From positions 1,116,001 through 1,180,000 of the forward strand of contig OZ244244.1 of assembly GCA_965217125.1 (NCBI GenBank): a stretch of DNA of 64,000 nucleotides, given 5' to 3'. The translations under genes were made by a program, and so were the position numbers. The DNA is from JAAOIF01 sp965217125 (GTDB taxonomy: Bacteria > Pseudomonadota > Gammaproteobacteria > PS1 > Pseudothioglobaceae). Of the stretch, positions 21,064-32,800 are shown piece after piece (positions within the stretch are counted from its first letter, which is position 1; each line of letters opens with the position of its first letter). The notes beneath the pieces are model-generated. The model was not told where the DNA came from and ran no database searches. It saw only the letters and a program-made list of their open reading frames with translations.

Positions 21064-24000
21064 TTATTGATATGTATCTAAATAAGCTTTCAACTCTGGG
21101 GTTGTTTGTCTGCCTTCAAGTGCATTATTAGCAGTGGTAGTATGTAAATTGTTAGCATTAGAGTTTAGTAAATATTTAAAGATAATCAATCCATCATTAG
21201 AGGCAGTAAGAGTCTGATTGCCATCAACATCTAAAATATCTCCTGCATTATCTAAATAAGCCTTCAACTCTGGGGTTGTTGTTCTGCCACTAATTGCATT
21301 ATTAGCAATGGTAGTATGTAAATTGTTAGCATTAGAGTTTAGTAAATATTTAAAGATAATCAATCCATCATTAGAGGCAGTAAGAGAGCCATTGCCATCA
21401 ATATCTAAGGAAAAAGTTATGGCAGCTGGATTAACAGTAATACTAAGGGTTGCTGAATCAGTGCCGCTTATATTTGTAGCAGTGATTGCATATATTTTTG
21501 CTGATGCTGTGGCACTTGGAGTTCCGCTGATTTCACAAGTGCTATTATTAGCAGATAGTTCTACACTAAGCCCTACTGGTAGATCTGGGGCGCTACTACA
21601 ATTTGTTAAATTTACTCCTCCAGTATTTACAAAACTCAATGGGCTAATCTGTGTGTTTATAACATAAGTTTGTGTTTGCTGGTTTGCCAGCTTAGGAAGG
21701 CCAGCAACATCAATATTAATGGCCATCGTAGTGCTGTTATTATTGCTATCAGTTAAAATTATGTTAAGAGTTGTAGTTCCTGCAAAATCTGAGTCTGGTT
21801 GATAAGCAACAGTGGTGCTACTAACACCAGTATTAACTGTATTATTTGTAAAAGTAGCGCTTCCTTCAGCACTATCAGTATATGACCAAGTTATACTATC
21901 GCCGTCTAAGTCAAAGCCTGAAAGCGTAGCTACTTGAGTAAGTGTGGCTGCTTGATTAAGGGCAAAACTTGCTTGAGTTAAGGAGGCAAAACCATTAGGA
22001 AATTCAAATACACCGCCATCAGCAACATTAGAATTAGAATCACAAGCCGCAGTATTCCCATTACTACTAATACAACCATCATAATACGGTTGGTCAGCAT
22101 TACCCCAAAGATTATAAAACCCTGGGAAAACTAAAGCATTACCATTAGCCTCATCAGCACTTGTATCAAAATTAAACGCCTCGCCGTTAGCATATACCCA
22201 AATATCTTCATTGTCCTTATTATTGCCATCAATCCAAAACTGACCGCTTCGTATGGTTTTAACAAAATCATGCTCTTGCTTGCTATCCATACGCGCCAAA
22301 GAGCCTGCATAGGCTGTGTTTGTTGCAAAAATACCACTTAAATCATCCGCAGTGCCTGTATCAATACTGCCATATAAATGCCCACCAAAGACAGCAGGCA
22401 CTGAATTAAAGCGACTATCAAAAGCATTGGTAATTATTGGTGAGTTATCTGATTCTTCTACTATTATTGTTAGTGTTTTGCTAATAACATTATTATTTTC
22501 ATCAGTTAGGGTTATTGTAATAGTGCCAGCGCCTATGGTATCAGGGAGGATAGTAAAATAAAGCGTGGCTGTTTGCACGGCGCTACTTAAAGTAGTAGTG
22601 GAGATAATAGAACTATTAGAAAACGATACTACAGGCGCTGGCTCGGTAGTGAATATGCCGCCAGCAGTGCTAATAGTAAGGGTTGCATTAGCAGCACTAC
22701 TATTCTTATCAATAGCAGTTATATTAACTTGATGACGAATAGTATTAGCAGCATTTTCAGTTAAAGTAATGGTATTTGTGCCCAAATTAAAAGTAGATTG
22801 TGTAAACACATTTATGTTTACGGTTTGAGTAGCAGTGGCATCACCATTAGTGGCTGATATTGTGATATTGTAAATATTTGCAGCGGCATCTGTGGTTGAA
22901 AAAACTGGGGCAGTATTAAATGCTAAAACACCGTCTGCTGTAAGAGTAAATGATGCTGCATTTGCACCGCTTATGTTTGTTGAGAAAGTAACTATTCCAT
23001 TTCCATCAGTTGCACTTAAAGTTGCCACAGCTGTTGTGTTTTCTAATACACTAAATGTATCAGTAGAAGTTATTGTCAGTGGTTCAAATACATTAATAAT
23101 ACCAATAATAAAATCTTGCTGAAAATCATTTAGCCCATCATTTGTATTAATAGTAGCCGTATAAGTAGATTTTGCTTCAAAATCAAATTTGACTTTAGAT
23201 ACTAAAGTGTTAGTGGCAGAAATTTCAAAACTTGCAGAAATCTCTGGGTAAAAGTGAGTGATTGCAAAATTAAACTGATATAAATTAAGATCATCAGGAT
23301 CTATTGCATAAAAACCACCATTAGGATTAAGTGTATATCGTAATGCATTTGTTTCATCATCGCTCAATGAAAAATCAAAAACTCTAAATTTTGCTGCTGC
23401 ACTAATTAAATAAGGATAAATATTACTATTATTATTAAAAGTCCCCAAATCTTGAATTCTCTCTAACTCTGCCCTAATAATATCTGCATCATAATTATTA
23501 GGCTTTACAGTATAAGTATGGGTGTCATCAATATTTTGGTCTGTGCTTGAAAGCATTCCAATAATTGTGCCAACATCGGCATTTTCAAATATAGTAACTC
23601 CTGAAAGAGTTATATCAGTTGGGACTTCATTAACTATGTCTGAAATTACAATAGTTATTGTTTGCTTGGCTTCGTTAGCAGGGCTGGCATCATCAGCGGC
23701 TGTTACAATTAAATTATAAGTATTATCTCCGCCCGTATCAGTTGGATTTTCATAATCAGGCGGAATTTTAAATGATAAAACTCCTGAAGTTGGACCTATT
23801 GAAAATAAATCTACATCATTTGTTGCATCAATAGTATAAGTTATTGTTCTATTTGTATCAGAAACTGCAACAACAGTGATTACGGTGCTGATATTTTCAT
23901 TTGCGCTAATGTCAGCAGCTGAGGTGAAGGTTACTGGGTCATCTACATTAATAATATCAATAATAATATCTTGTTGAAAATTATTTAGCCCATCATTTGT

Positions 24001-25428
24001 ATTAATAGTAGCCGTATAAGTAGATTTTGTTTCAAAATCAAATTTGGCTTTAGATACTAAAGTGTTAGTGGCAGAAATTTCAAAACTTGCAGAAAACTCT
24101 GGGTAAAATCTAGCGACTGAAAAAATTGTCTGATATAAGATAAGCTCATCAATATCCATTACATAACTACTGGTATTAGGATTAAGTGCATATCGTAATG
24201 CATTTGTTTCATCATCGCTCAATGAAAAATTAAAAACTCTAAATTTTGCTGCTGCACTAATTAAATAAGGACGAATATTATTATTATTATTAAAAGTCCC
24301 CAAATCTTGAATTCTCTCTAACTCTGTCCTAATAATCTCTGCATCATCATTATTAGGCTTTACAGTATAAGTATGGGTGTCATCAATATTTTGGTCTGTG
24401 CTTGAAAGCATTCCAATAATTGTGCCAACATCGGCATTTTCAACTATAGTATTAGTTCCTGAAAGAGTTATATTGGTTGGGACTTCATTAACTATATCTA
24501 AAATTGTAATAGTTATTGTTTGCTTGGCTTCGTTAGCAGGGCTGGCATCATCAGCGGCTGTTACAATTAAATTATAAGTATTATTTCCGCCCGTATCAGT
24601 TGGATTTTCAAAATCAGGTGGAATTTTAAATGATAAAACTGCTGAAGTTAAATCTATTAAAAATAAACTTCTATCTACTCCACCAGTAGCAGTATCAATA
24701 GTATAAGTTATTGTTCTATTTGTATCAGAAACTGCAACAACAGTGGTTACGGTGCTGATATTTTCATTTAGGCTAATGTCAGCAGCTGAGGTGAAGGTTA
24801 CTGGGTCATCTACATTATCAATATAAATAGTAATATCTTGTTGAAAATTGTTTAGCCCATCATTTGTATTAACAGTAGCCGTATAAGTAGATTGTATTTC
24901 ATAATCAAATTTGACTTTAGATACTAAAGTGTTAGTAGCAGAAATTTCAAAAAATGCAGAAGTCTCTGGATAGTAATAATAATTATTATTATTACTATCT
25001 CTTGCTATCAATGTATCCCTATTAAAATTATCACCCATATTCCTAGTGTAAGCATCGCTTAAAAGCCTTGAAAGACTTATTATTTCATATTCAGTTAATT
25101 CATCAAATCTGAGTTGCCTTACTTTAGTAGCAGCACTGCCTCGAGCCACACTGAAACTGCCGCTTGTAACATCTAAGTCTAAGGCTTCTATTTCATCTAA
25201 TTTTGCTAAAACAAAATCTCTATCATCATCATTAACTTTTAAAGTATAAGTATGAGTATCGCTGATATCAGTATCAGCTGTAGAAAGCATTCCAATAGTT
25301 GTGCCGACATCGGAATTTTCATCTATAGTATTATTTGTAAGAGTTATACCTGTAGGAGTAGCAGCAAAACTCACTACAATGGTTGAGGATACTATTAGAA
25401 TTATAATTTTTAGTAAATTTTTAATCAT
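21064..25428 (-). CDS. Large secreted cadherin/lectin-like/dockerin protein, 1454 aa
   Basis: A smaller relative of the giant proteins. Residues 1-22 are a Sec signal peptide (MIKNLLKIIILIVSSTIVVSFA). Three cadherin-like modules follow, each carrying a predicted helical insert of ~90 residues between HTYT and FEISATNTLVSK, near residues 64-160, 350-445 and 640-735. Then come a cadherin-like module, the TENAANTIRHQVNIT module, a lectin-like domain at about 1000-1142 (VFGGHLYG, GSLARMDSKQEHDFV, FWIDGNN, paired Cys), the FDLDGDSITWSY module, one Cys-paired Ig-like module and the double dockerin module at about 1340-1454. It is a tandem duplicate of the following 1444-aa gene, similar throughout including the spacer. 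Function is inferred as surface binding; the ligand is unknown. Confidence 0.83.
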   Translation of the reverse strand: MIKNLLKIIILIVSSTIVVSFAATPTGITLTNNTIDENSDVGTTIGMLSTADTDISDTHTYTLKVNDDDRDFVLAKLDEIEALDLDVTSGSFSVARGSAATKVRQLRFDELTEYEIISLSRLLSDAYTRNMGDNFNRDTLIARDSNNNNYYYYPETSAFFEISATNTLVSKVKFDYEIQSTYTATVNTNDGLNNFQQDITIYIDNVDDPVTFTSAADISLNENISTVTTVVAVSDTNRTITYTIDTATGGVDRSLFLIDLTSAVLSFKIPPDFENPTDTGGNNTYNLIVTAADDASPANEAKQTITITILDIVNEVPTNITLSGTNTIVENADVGTIIGMLSSTDQNIDDTHTYTVKPNNDDAEIIRTELERIQDLGTFNNNNNIRPYLISAAAKFRVFNFSLSDDETNALRYALNPNTSSYVMDIDELILYQTIFSVARFYPEFSASFEISATNTLVSKAKFDFETKSTYTATINTNDGLNNFQQDIIIDIINVDDPVTFTSAADISANENISTVITVVAVSDTNRTITYTIDATNDVDLFSIGPTSGVLSFKIPPDYENPTDTGGDNTYNLIVTAADDASPANEAKQTITIVISDIVNEVPTDITLSGVTIFENADVGTIIGMLSSTDQNIDDTHTYTVKPNNYDADIIRAELERIQDLGTFNNNSNIYPYLISAAAKFRVFDFSLSDDETNALRYTLNPNGGFYAIDPDDLNLYQFNFAITHFYPEISASFEISATNTLVSKVKFDFEAKSTYTATINTNDGLNDFQQDFIIGIINVFEPLTITSTDTFSVLENTTAVATLSATDGNGIVTFSTNISGANAASFTLTADGVLAFNTAPVFSTTDAAANIYNITISATNGDATATQTVNINVFTQSTFNLGTNTITLTENAANTIRHQVNITAIDKNSSAANATLTISTAGGIFTTEPAPVVSFSNSSIISTTTLSSAVQTATLYFTILPDTIGAGTITITLTDENNNVISKTLTIIVEESDNSPIITNAFDSRFNSVPAVFGGHLYGSIDTGTADDLSGIFATNTAYAGSLARMDSKQEHDFVKTIRSGQFWIDGNNKDNEDIWVYANGEAFNFDTSADEANGNALVFPGFYNLWGNADQPYYDGCISSNGNTAACDSNSNVADGGVFEFPNGFASLTQASFALNQAATLTQVATLSGFDLDGDSITWSYTDSAEGSATFTNNTVNTGVSSTTVAYQPDSDFAGTTTLNIILTDSNNNSTTMAINIDVAGLPKLANQQTQTYVINTQISPLSFVNTGGVNLTNCSSAPDLPVGLSVELSANNSTCEISGTPSATASAKIYAITATNISGTDSATLSITVNPAAITFSLDIDGNGSLTASNDGLIIFKYLLNSNANNLHTTIANNAISGRTTTPELKAYLDNAGDILDVDGNQTLTASNDGLIIFKYLLNSNANNLHTTTANNALEGRQTTPELKAYLDTYQ

Positions 25429-25456
25429 TTTCAGTATTTTAATCCAACTAAAACGG

Positions 25457-25462
25457 ATTATA
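25457..25462 (-). promoter_or_regulatory. Candidate -10 box upstream of the 1454-aa gene
   Basis: Minus-strand TATAAT in the context ACTATATAATCCG, about 30 nt before the ATG at 25428. The surrounding ~60-bp spacer is nearly identical to those before the other three giant genes. Confidence 0.5.
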
Positions 25463-25487
25463 TAGTAAAAATTAAGAATATTGTTTG

Positions 25488-28400
25488 TTATTGATATGTA
25501 TCTAAATAAGCTTTCAATTGTGGGGTTGTTTTTCTGCCCTCAAGTGCATTATTAGCAATGGTAGTATGTAAATTGTTAGCATTAGAGTTTAGTAAATATT
25601 TAAAGATAATCAATCCATCATTAGAGGCAGTAAGAGTCTGATTGCCATCAACATCTAAAATATCTCCTGCATCATCTAAATAAGCCTTCAACTCTACAGT
25701 TGTTTGTCTGCCTTCAAGTGCATTATTAGCAATGGTAGTATGTAAATTGTTAGCATTAGAGTTTAGTAAATATTTAAAGATAATCAATCCATCATTAGAG
25801 GCAGTAAGAGAGCCATTGCCATCAATATCTAAGGAAAAATCTATGGTAGCATTCACGGCAATGCCAATGGTTGCTGAATCAGTGCCACTTATATTTGTAG
25901 CAGTGATTGCATATATTGTTGCTGTGCTGGCAACGCTTGGAGTTCCGCTGATTTCACAAGTGCTATTATTAGCAGATAGTTCTACACTAAGCCCTACTGG
26001 TAGATCTGGGGCGCTACTACAATTTGTTAAATTTACTCCTCCAGTATTTACAAAACTCAATGGGCTAATCTGTGTATTTATAACATAAGTTTGTGTTTGC
26101 TGATTTGCCAGCTTAGGAAGGCCAGCAACATCAATATTAATAGCCATCGTAGTGCTGTTATTATTGCTATCAGTTAAAATTATATTAAGAGTTGTAATTC
26201 CTGCAAAATCTGAGTCTGGTTGATAAGCAACAGTGGTGCTGCTAACACCAGTATTAGCTGTATTATTTGTAAAAGTAGCGGTGCCGCCAGCGCTATCAGT
26301 ATATGACCAAGTTATACTATCGCCGTCTAAGTCAAAGCCTGAAAGCGTTGCTACTTGAGTAAGTGTGGCTGCTTGATTAAGGGCAAAACTTGCTTGAGTT
26401 AAGGCAGGAAAACCATTAGGAAATTCAAATACACCGCCAGCAACACTAGTATCATTACAAGCCGCAGTATTCCCATTACTACTAATACAACCATCATAAT
26501 ACGGTTGGTCAGCATTACCCCAAAGATTATAAAACCCTGGGAAAACTAAAGCATTACCATTAGCCTCATTATCACTTGTATCAAAATTAAACGCCTCGCC
26601 GTTAGCATATACCCAAATATCTTCATTGTCCTTATTATTGCCATCAATCCAAAACTGATCACTTCGTATGTCTTCAACAAAATCATGCTCTTGCTTACTA
26701 TCCATACGCGCCAAAGAGCCTGCATAGGCTGTGTTTGTTGCAAAAATACCACTTAAATCATCCGCAGTGCCTGTATCAATACTGCCATATAAATGCCCAC
26801 CAAAGATAGCAGGCACTGAATTAAAGCGACTATCAAACTCAGCAGTAATAACAGGTGCAGTATCAGCCTGTGTTATTATTACCGTTACTGTTTTACTACT
26901 AATATTACCCAATGTATCAGTTAGGGTTATTGTAATAGTGCCAGCGCCTGTGGTATCAGGGATGATAGTAAAATAAAGTGTGGCTGTTTGTGCAGTGCTA
27001 CTTAAAGTAGTAGTGGAGATAATAGAACTATCAGAAAACGATACTACAGGCGCTGGCTCGGTAGTAAATATGCCGCCAGCAGTGCTAACAGCAAAGGCGG
27101 CATTAGCAGCACTATTATCCTCATCAATAATATCAGTTATATTAACTTTATGACGAATAGTATTAGCAGCATTTTCAGTTAAAGTAATGGTATTTATGCC
27201 CAAATTAAAAGTAGATTTTGCAAGCACATTTATGGTTACGGTTTGAGTAACGGTGGCATTACCATTAGTGGCTGATACTATGATATTGTAAATATTTGCA
27301 GCGGCATCTGTGGTTGAAAAAACTGGGGCAGTATTAAATGCTAAAACACCGTCTGCTGTAAGAGTAAATGATGCTGCATTTGTGCCTGCTATAGAAAAAG
27401 TAACTGAACCAATTTCATTAGTTGCACTTAAAGTTGCCACAGCTGTTGTGTTTTCTAATACACTAAATGTATCGGTAGAAGTTATTGTCAGTGGTTCAGC
27501 TACATCAATAATACCAATAGTAAAATCTTGTTGAAAATCATTTAGCCCATCATTTGTATTAATAGTAGCCGTATAAGTAGATTTTGCTTCAAAATCAAAT
27601 TTGACTTTAGATACTAAAGTGTTAGTAGCAGAAATTTCAAAACTTGCAGAAATCTCTGGGTAAAAGTTAGTGATTGCAAAATTTGACAGATATAAATTAA
27701 GATCATCAATATCTATTACATATTGATCATTATTAAAATGAAGTGCATATCGTAATGCATTTGTTTCATCATCGCTCAATGAAAAATTAAAAACTCTAAA
27801 ATTTGCTGCTGCACTAATTAAATAAGGATAAATATTATTATTATTATTATTAAAAGTCCCCAAATCTTGAATTTTCTCTAACTCTGCCCTAATAATATCT
27901 GCATCATAATTATTAGGCTTTACAGTATAAGTATGGGTGTCATTATCTTGGTCTGTGCTTGAAAGCATTCCAATAATTGTGCCAACATCGGCATTTTCAA
28001 ATATAGTAACTCCTGAAAGAGTTATATCAGTTGGGATTTCATTAACTATGTCTGAAATTACAATAGTTATTGTTTGCTTGGCTTTGTTAGCAGGGCTGGC
28101 ATCATCAGCGGCTGTTACAATTAAATTATAAGTATTATCTCCGCCCACATCAGTTGGATTTTCAAAATCAGGCGGAATTTTAAATGATAAAACTCCTGAA
28201 GTTGGACCTATTGAAAATAAATCTACATCATTTGTTGCATCAATAGTATAAGTTATTGTTCTATTTGTATCAGAAACTGCAACAACAGTGATTACGGTGC
28301 TGATATTTTCATTTAGGATAATGTCAGCAGCTGAGGTGAAGGTTACTGGGTCATCTACATCAATAATAGTAATGATAAAATCTTGTTGAAAATTATTTAG

Positions 28401-29822
28401 CCCATCATTTGTATTAATAGTAGCCGTATAAGTAGATTTTGTTTCATAATCAAATTTGGCTTTAGATACTAAAGTGTTAGTGGCAGAAATTTCAAAACTT
28501 GCAGAAATCTCTGGGTAAAAGCTAGCGACTGAAAAAATTGTCTGATATAAGATAAGCTCATCAATATCCATTACATAACTACTGGTATTAGGATTAAGTG
28601 CATATCGTAATGCATTTGTTTCATCATCGCTCAATGAAAAATTAAAAACTCTAAATTTTGTTGCTGCACTAATTAAATAAGGACGAATATTACTATTATT
28701 ATTAAAAGTCCCCAAATCTTGAATTCTCTCTAACTCTGTCCTAATAATCTCTGCATCATCATTATTAGGCTTTACAGTATAAGTATGGGTGTCATCAATA
28801 TTTTGGTCTGTGCTTGAAAGCATTCCAATAATTGTGCCAACATCGGCATTTTCAAATATAGTAACTCCTGAAAGAGTTATATCAGTTGGGACTTCATTAA
28901 CTATGTCTGAAATTACAATAGTTATTGTTTGCTTGGCTTTGTTAGCAGGGCTGGCATCATCAGCGGCTGTTACAATTAAATTATAAGTATTATCTCCGCC
29001 CACATCAGTTGGATTTTCAAAATCAGGTGGAATTTTAAATGATAAAACTGCTGAAGTTGGGCCTATTGAAAATAAATCTCCATCATTTGTTGCATCAATA
29101 GTATAAGTTATTGTTCTATTTGTATCAGAAACTGCAACAACAGTGGTTACGGTGCTGATATTTTCATTTAGGCTAATGTCAGCAGCTGAGGTGAAGGTTA
29201 CCGGGTCATCTACATCAATAATAGTAATGATAAAATCTTGCTGAAAATCATTTAGCCCATCATTTGTATTAACAGTAGCCGTATAAGTAGATTTTATTTC
29301 AAAATCAAATTTGACTTTAGATACTAAAGTGTTAGTGGCAGAAATTTCAAAAAATGCAGAAGTCTCTGGATAGTAATAATAATTATTATTATTACTATCT
29401 TTTGCTATCAATGTATCCCTATTAAAATTATTACCCCTATTGTAAGCATCTTTTAAAAGACTTGAAAGACTTATTATTTCATATTCAGTTAATTCATCAA
29501 ATCTGAGTTGCCTTACTTTAGTAGCAGCACTGCCTCGAGCCACACTGAAACTGCCGCTTGTAACATCTAAGTCTAAGGCTTCTATTTCATCTAATTTTGC
29601 TAAAACAAAATCTCTATCATCATCATTAACTTTTAAAGTATAAGTATGAGTATCGCTGATATCAGTATCAACTGTAGAAAGCATTCCAATAGTTGTGCCG
29701 ACATCGGCATTTTCATCTATAGTATTATTTGTAAGAGTTATACCTGTAGGAGTAGCAGCAAAACTAACTACAATGGTTGATGATACTATTAGAATTATAA
29801 TTTTTAGTAAATTTTTAATCAT
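25488..29822 (-). CDS. Large secreted cadherin/lectin-like/dockerin protein, 1444 aa
   Basis: A close tandem paralogue of the 1454-aa gene, with the same signal peptide and the same order of domains. It has three cadherin-like modules with helical inserts (coding near 29640-29350, 28780-28500 and 27920-27640). These are followed by a cadherin-like module, the TENAANTIRHKVNIT module, a lectin-like domain at about 991-1130, the FDLDGDSITWSY module, one Ig-like module with a Cys pair (NCSSAPDLP ... TCEISGTP) and the C-terminal double dockerin repeat. Differences from the paralogue are scattered substitutions and in-frame indels. Both frames are intact, so both copies appear to be under selection or very recently duplicated. 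Confidence 0.83.
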   Translation of the reverse strand: MIKNLLKIIILIVSSTIVVSFAATPTGITLTNNTIDENADVGTTIGMLSTVDTDISDTHTYTLKVNDDDRDFVLAKLDEIEALDLDVTSGSFSVARGSAATKVRQLRFDELTEYEIISLSSLLKDAYNRGNNFNRDTLIAKDSNNNNYYYYPETSAFFEISATNTLVSKVKFDFEIKSTYTATVNTNDGLNDFQQDFIITIIDVDDPVTFTSAADISLNENISTVTTVVAVSDTNRTITYTIDATNDGDLFSIGPTSAVLSFKIPPDFENPTDVGGDNTYNLIVTAADDASPANKAKQTITIVISDIVNEVPTDITLSGVTIFENADVGTIIGMLSSTDQNIDDTHTYTVKPNNDDAEIIRTELERIQDLGTFNNNSNIRPYLISAATKFRVFNFSLSDDETNALRYALNPNTSSYVMDIDELILYQTIFSVASFYPEISASFEISATNTLVSKAKFDYETKSTYTATINTNDGLNNFQQDFIITIIDVDDPVTFTSAADIILNENISTVITVVAVSDTNRTITYTIDATNDVDLFSIGPTSGVLSFKIPPDFENPTDVGGDNTYNLIVTAADDASPANKAKQTITIVISDIVNEIPTDITLSGVTIFENADVGTIIGMLSSTDQDNDTHTYTVKPNNYDADIIRAELEKIQDLGTFNNNNNNIYPYLISAAANFRVFNFSLSDDETNALRYALHFNNDQYVIDIDDLNLYLSNFAITNFYPEISASFEISATNTLVSKVKFDFEAKSTYTATINTNDGLNDFQQDFTIGIIDVAEPLTITSTDTFSVLENTTAVATLSATNEIGSVTFSIAGTNAASFTLTADGVLAFNTAPVFSTTDAAANIYNIIVSATNGNATVTQTVTINVLAKSTFNLGINTITLTENAANTIRHKVNITDIIDEDNSAANAAFAVSTAGGIFTTEPAPVVSFSDSSIISTTTLSSTAQTATLYFTIIPDTTGAGTITITLTDTLGNISSKTVTVIITQADTAPVITAEFDSRFNSVPAIFGGHLYGSIDTGTADDLSGIFATNTAYAGSLARMDSKQEHDFVEDIRSDQFWIDGNNKDNEDIWVYANGEAFNFDTSDNEANGNALVFPGFYNLWGNADQPYYDGCISSNGNTAACNDTSVAGGVFEFPNGFPALTQASFALNQAATLTQVATLSGFDLDGDSITWSYTDSAGGTATFTNNTANTGVSSTTVAYQPDSDFAGITTLNIILTDSNNNSTTMAINIDVAGLPKLANQQTQTYVINTQISPLSFVNTGGVNLTNCSSAPDLPVGLSVELSANNSTCEISGTPSVASTATIYAITATNISGTDSATIGIAVNATIDFSLDIDGNGSLTASNDGLIIFKYLLNSNANNLHTTIANNALEGRQTTVELKAYLDDAGDILDVDGNQTLTASNDGLIIFKYLLNSNANNLHTTIANNALEGRKTTPQLKAYLDTYQ

Positions 29823-29851
29823 TTTAAATATTTTAATCCAACTAAAAACGG

Positions 29852-29857
29852 ATTATA
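29852..29857 (-). promoter_or_regulatory. Candidate -10 box upstream of the 1444-aa gene
   Basis: Minus-strand TATAAT in ACTATATAATCCG, about 30 nt before the ATG at 29822, in the spacer shared by the giant genes. Confidence 0.5.
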
Positions 29858-29882
29858 TAGTAAAAATTAAGAATATTGTTTG

Positions 29883-32800
29883 TTATTGATATGTATCTAA
29901 ATAAGCTTTCAACTGTGGGGTTGTTTTTCTGCCCTCCATTGCATTACTAGAAATGGTAGTATGTAAATTGTTAGCATTAGAGTTTAGTAAATATTTAAAG
30001 ATAATCAATCCATCATTAGAGGCATTAATAGTCTCATTACCATCAACATCTAAAATAGTTCCTGCACTATCTAAATAAGCCTTCAACTCTGGGGTTGTTT
30101 TTCTGCCCTCAATTGCATTACTAGAAATGGTAGTATGTAAATTGTTAGCATTAGAGTTTAGTAAATATTTAAAGATAATCAATCCATCGTTAGAGGCATT
30201 AATAGTCCCATTGCCATCAGCATCTAAGGAAAAAGTTATAGCAGCTGGATTAACAGTAATATTAAGCGTTGCTGTGCTATTGCCGCTTACATTACTGGCA
30301 GTAATTGTCCATACTTGTAGTGTTGCTGCGGAACTTGGTGTTCCTGAAATAGTTCCAGTCTCAGTGCTAAAAGACAGACCAACATTAAGTGCTGGTGCAA
30401 TAGCATAAGAAGTAGCAGTTCCGCCAGTATTTATAACTGTTATATCGCTAATAGCACTACCAGCAGTGGCAGTAATAGTAGTGGTTGAAAGACTAATATC
30501 TGGGGCAGCTGGATTAACGGTAATATTAACTGTTGCTGTGCTATTGCCGCTTACATTGCTGGCAGTAATTGTCCATTGAGTATTAGTTGCAGCATTAGCA
30601 GGTGTTCCTGAAATAGTTCCAGTCTCAGTGCTAAAAGACAGACCAACATTAAGTGCTGGTGAGATAGCATAAGAAGTAGCAGTTCCTCCAGAATTTGTAA
30701 CTGTTATATCGCTAATAGCACTACCAGCAGTGGCAGTAATAGTAGTGGTTGAAAGGCTAATATCTGGGGCAGCTGGATTGACAGTAATACTAAGAGTTGC
30801 TGTGCTATTGCCGCTTACATTGCTGGCAGTAATTGTCCATTGAGCATTAGTTGCAGCATTAGCAGGCGTTCCTGAAATAGTTCCATCAGTAGTATCAAAA
30901 GATAGACCATTGTCAATTGCTGGTGATATAGAATATGTTGCATCTCCGCCAGAATTTGTAACTGTTATATCGCTAATAGCACTCCCGGCAGTGGCAGTAA
31001 TAGTAGTGGTTGAAAGACTAATATTTGGAGCTTCTATATTGACAGTAATGCTAAGGGTTGCTGAATCACTGTTAGTTACATTGCTGGCAGTGATTGTATA
31101 CACTTGTAGTGTTGCGGTGGCGCTTGGAGTTCCTGAAATAGTTCCAGTATTAGTGGCAAAAGATAGACCTTCACTAAGTGTTGGTGAGATAGAATAAGTG
31201 GCAGTTCCGCCATTATTGCTAACTGTTATATCAGTAATAGCTGTTGCAACACTGGCAACAACAGTAGTGGTTGAAAGGCTAATATCTGGGGCAGCTGGAT
31301 TTACAGTAATACTAAGGGTTGCTGTGCTATTGCCGCTTATATTACTGGCAGTAATTGTCCATTGAGTATTAGTTGCAGCATTAGCAGGCGTTCCTGAAAT
31401 AGTTCCAGTCTCAGTGCTAAAAGACAGACCAACATTAAGTGCTGGTGCAATAGCATAAGAAGTAGCAGTTCCGCCAGAGTTTGTAACTGTTATATCGCTA
31501 ATAGCACTCCCAGCAGTGGCAGTAATAGTAGTGGTTGAAAGACTAATATTTGGAGCTTTTGGATTAACAGTAATATTAAGGGTTGCTGTGCTATTGCCGC
31601 TTACATTACTGGCAGTAATTGTCCATTGAGTATTAGTTGCAGCATTAGCAGGCGTTCCTGAAATAGTTCCAGTCTCAGTGCTAAAAGACAGACCAACATT
31701 AAGTGCTGGTGCAATAGCATAAGAAGTAGCAGTTCCGCCAGTATTTATAACTGTTATATCACTAATAGCACTCCCAGCAGTAGCAGTAATAGTAGTGGTT
31801 GAAAGGCTAATATTTGGAGCTTCTATATTGACAGTAATGCTAAGGGTAGCTGAATCACTGTTAGTTACATTGCTGGCAGTGATTGTATATATTTGTAGTG
31901 TTGCGATGGCACTCGGCGTTCCTGAAATAGTTCCAGTCTCAGTGCTAAAAGAAAGACCTTCGCTAAGTGTTGGTGAGATAGAATAAGTGGCAGTTCCGCC
32001 ATCATTGCTAACTGTTATATTAGTAATAGCCGTTGCAACACTGGCAACAACAGTAGTGGTTGAAAGACTAATATCTGGTGCTGCTGGATTAACAGTAATG
32101 CTAAGGGTTGCTGTGCTATTGCCGCTTATATTACTGGCAGTAATTGTATATACAACATTAGTTGCAGCATTAGCAGGTGTTCCTGAAATAGTTCCATCAG
32201 TAGTATCAAAAGATAAATTATTAGCAATTGCTGGTGATATAGAATAAGTAGCAGTTCCTCCAGAGTTTGTAACTGTTATATCGCTAATAGCGCTCCCGGC
32301 AGTGGCAACAACAGTAGTGGTTGAAACACTAATGCTTGGAGTAGCAAATGTTACACTAATATTAATGGTTGCGGTATCACTGCCTATTGGATTTGTTGCG
32401 GTAATTGTGTATGTTGTTGCAGCACTAACCATTGTTGGTGTTCCGCTAATAGCACAACTATTACCGCTAACTGCAACATTTAAGCCAGCTGGCAAAGCTA
32501 GATTGCTTGCACAACTTTGAGCCGGGTCGCCTGAGTTAGTAAATTCTACAGGGCTAATCATAACTCCAGCATAGTAGGCTTGTGTTCCTTCTATGTTTGC
32601 AATACTTGGTGGATCGATAATCTCATTAACGGTGATGGTTACAGTAGCTGAATCAGCGCCAGTTATGTTTGTGGCAGTAACTGTATATATTATTGCTGTT
32701 GCTGTGGCACTTGGCGTGCCTGAAATAGTTCCAGTCTTAGTGCTAAAAGACAGACCAGCACTAAGTGTATCTGAAATAGCATAAGAAGTTGGAGTTCCGC

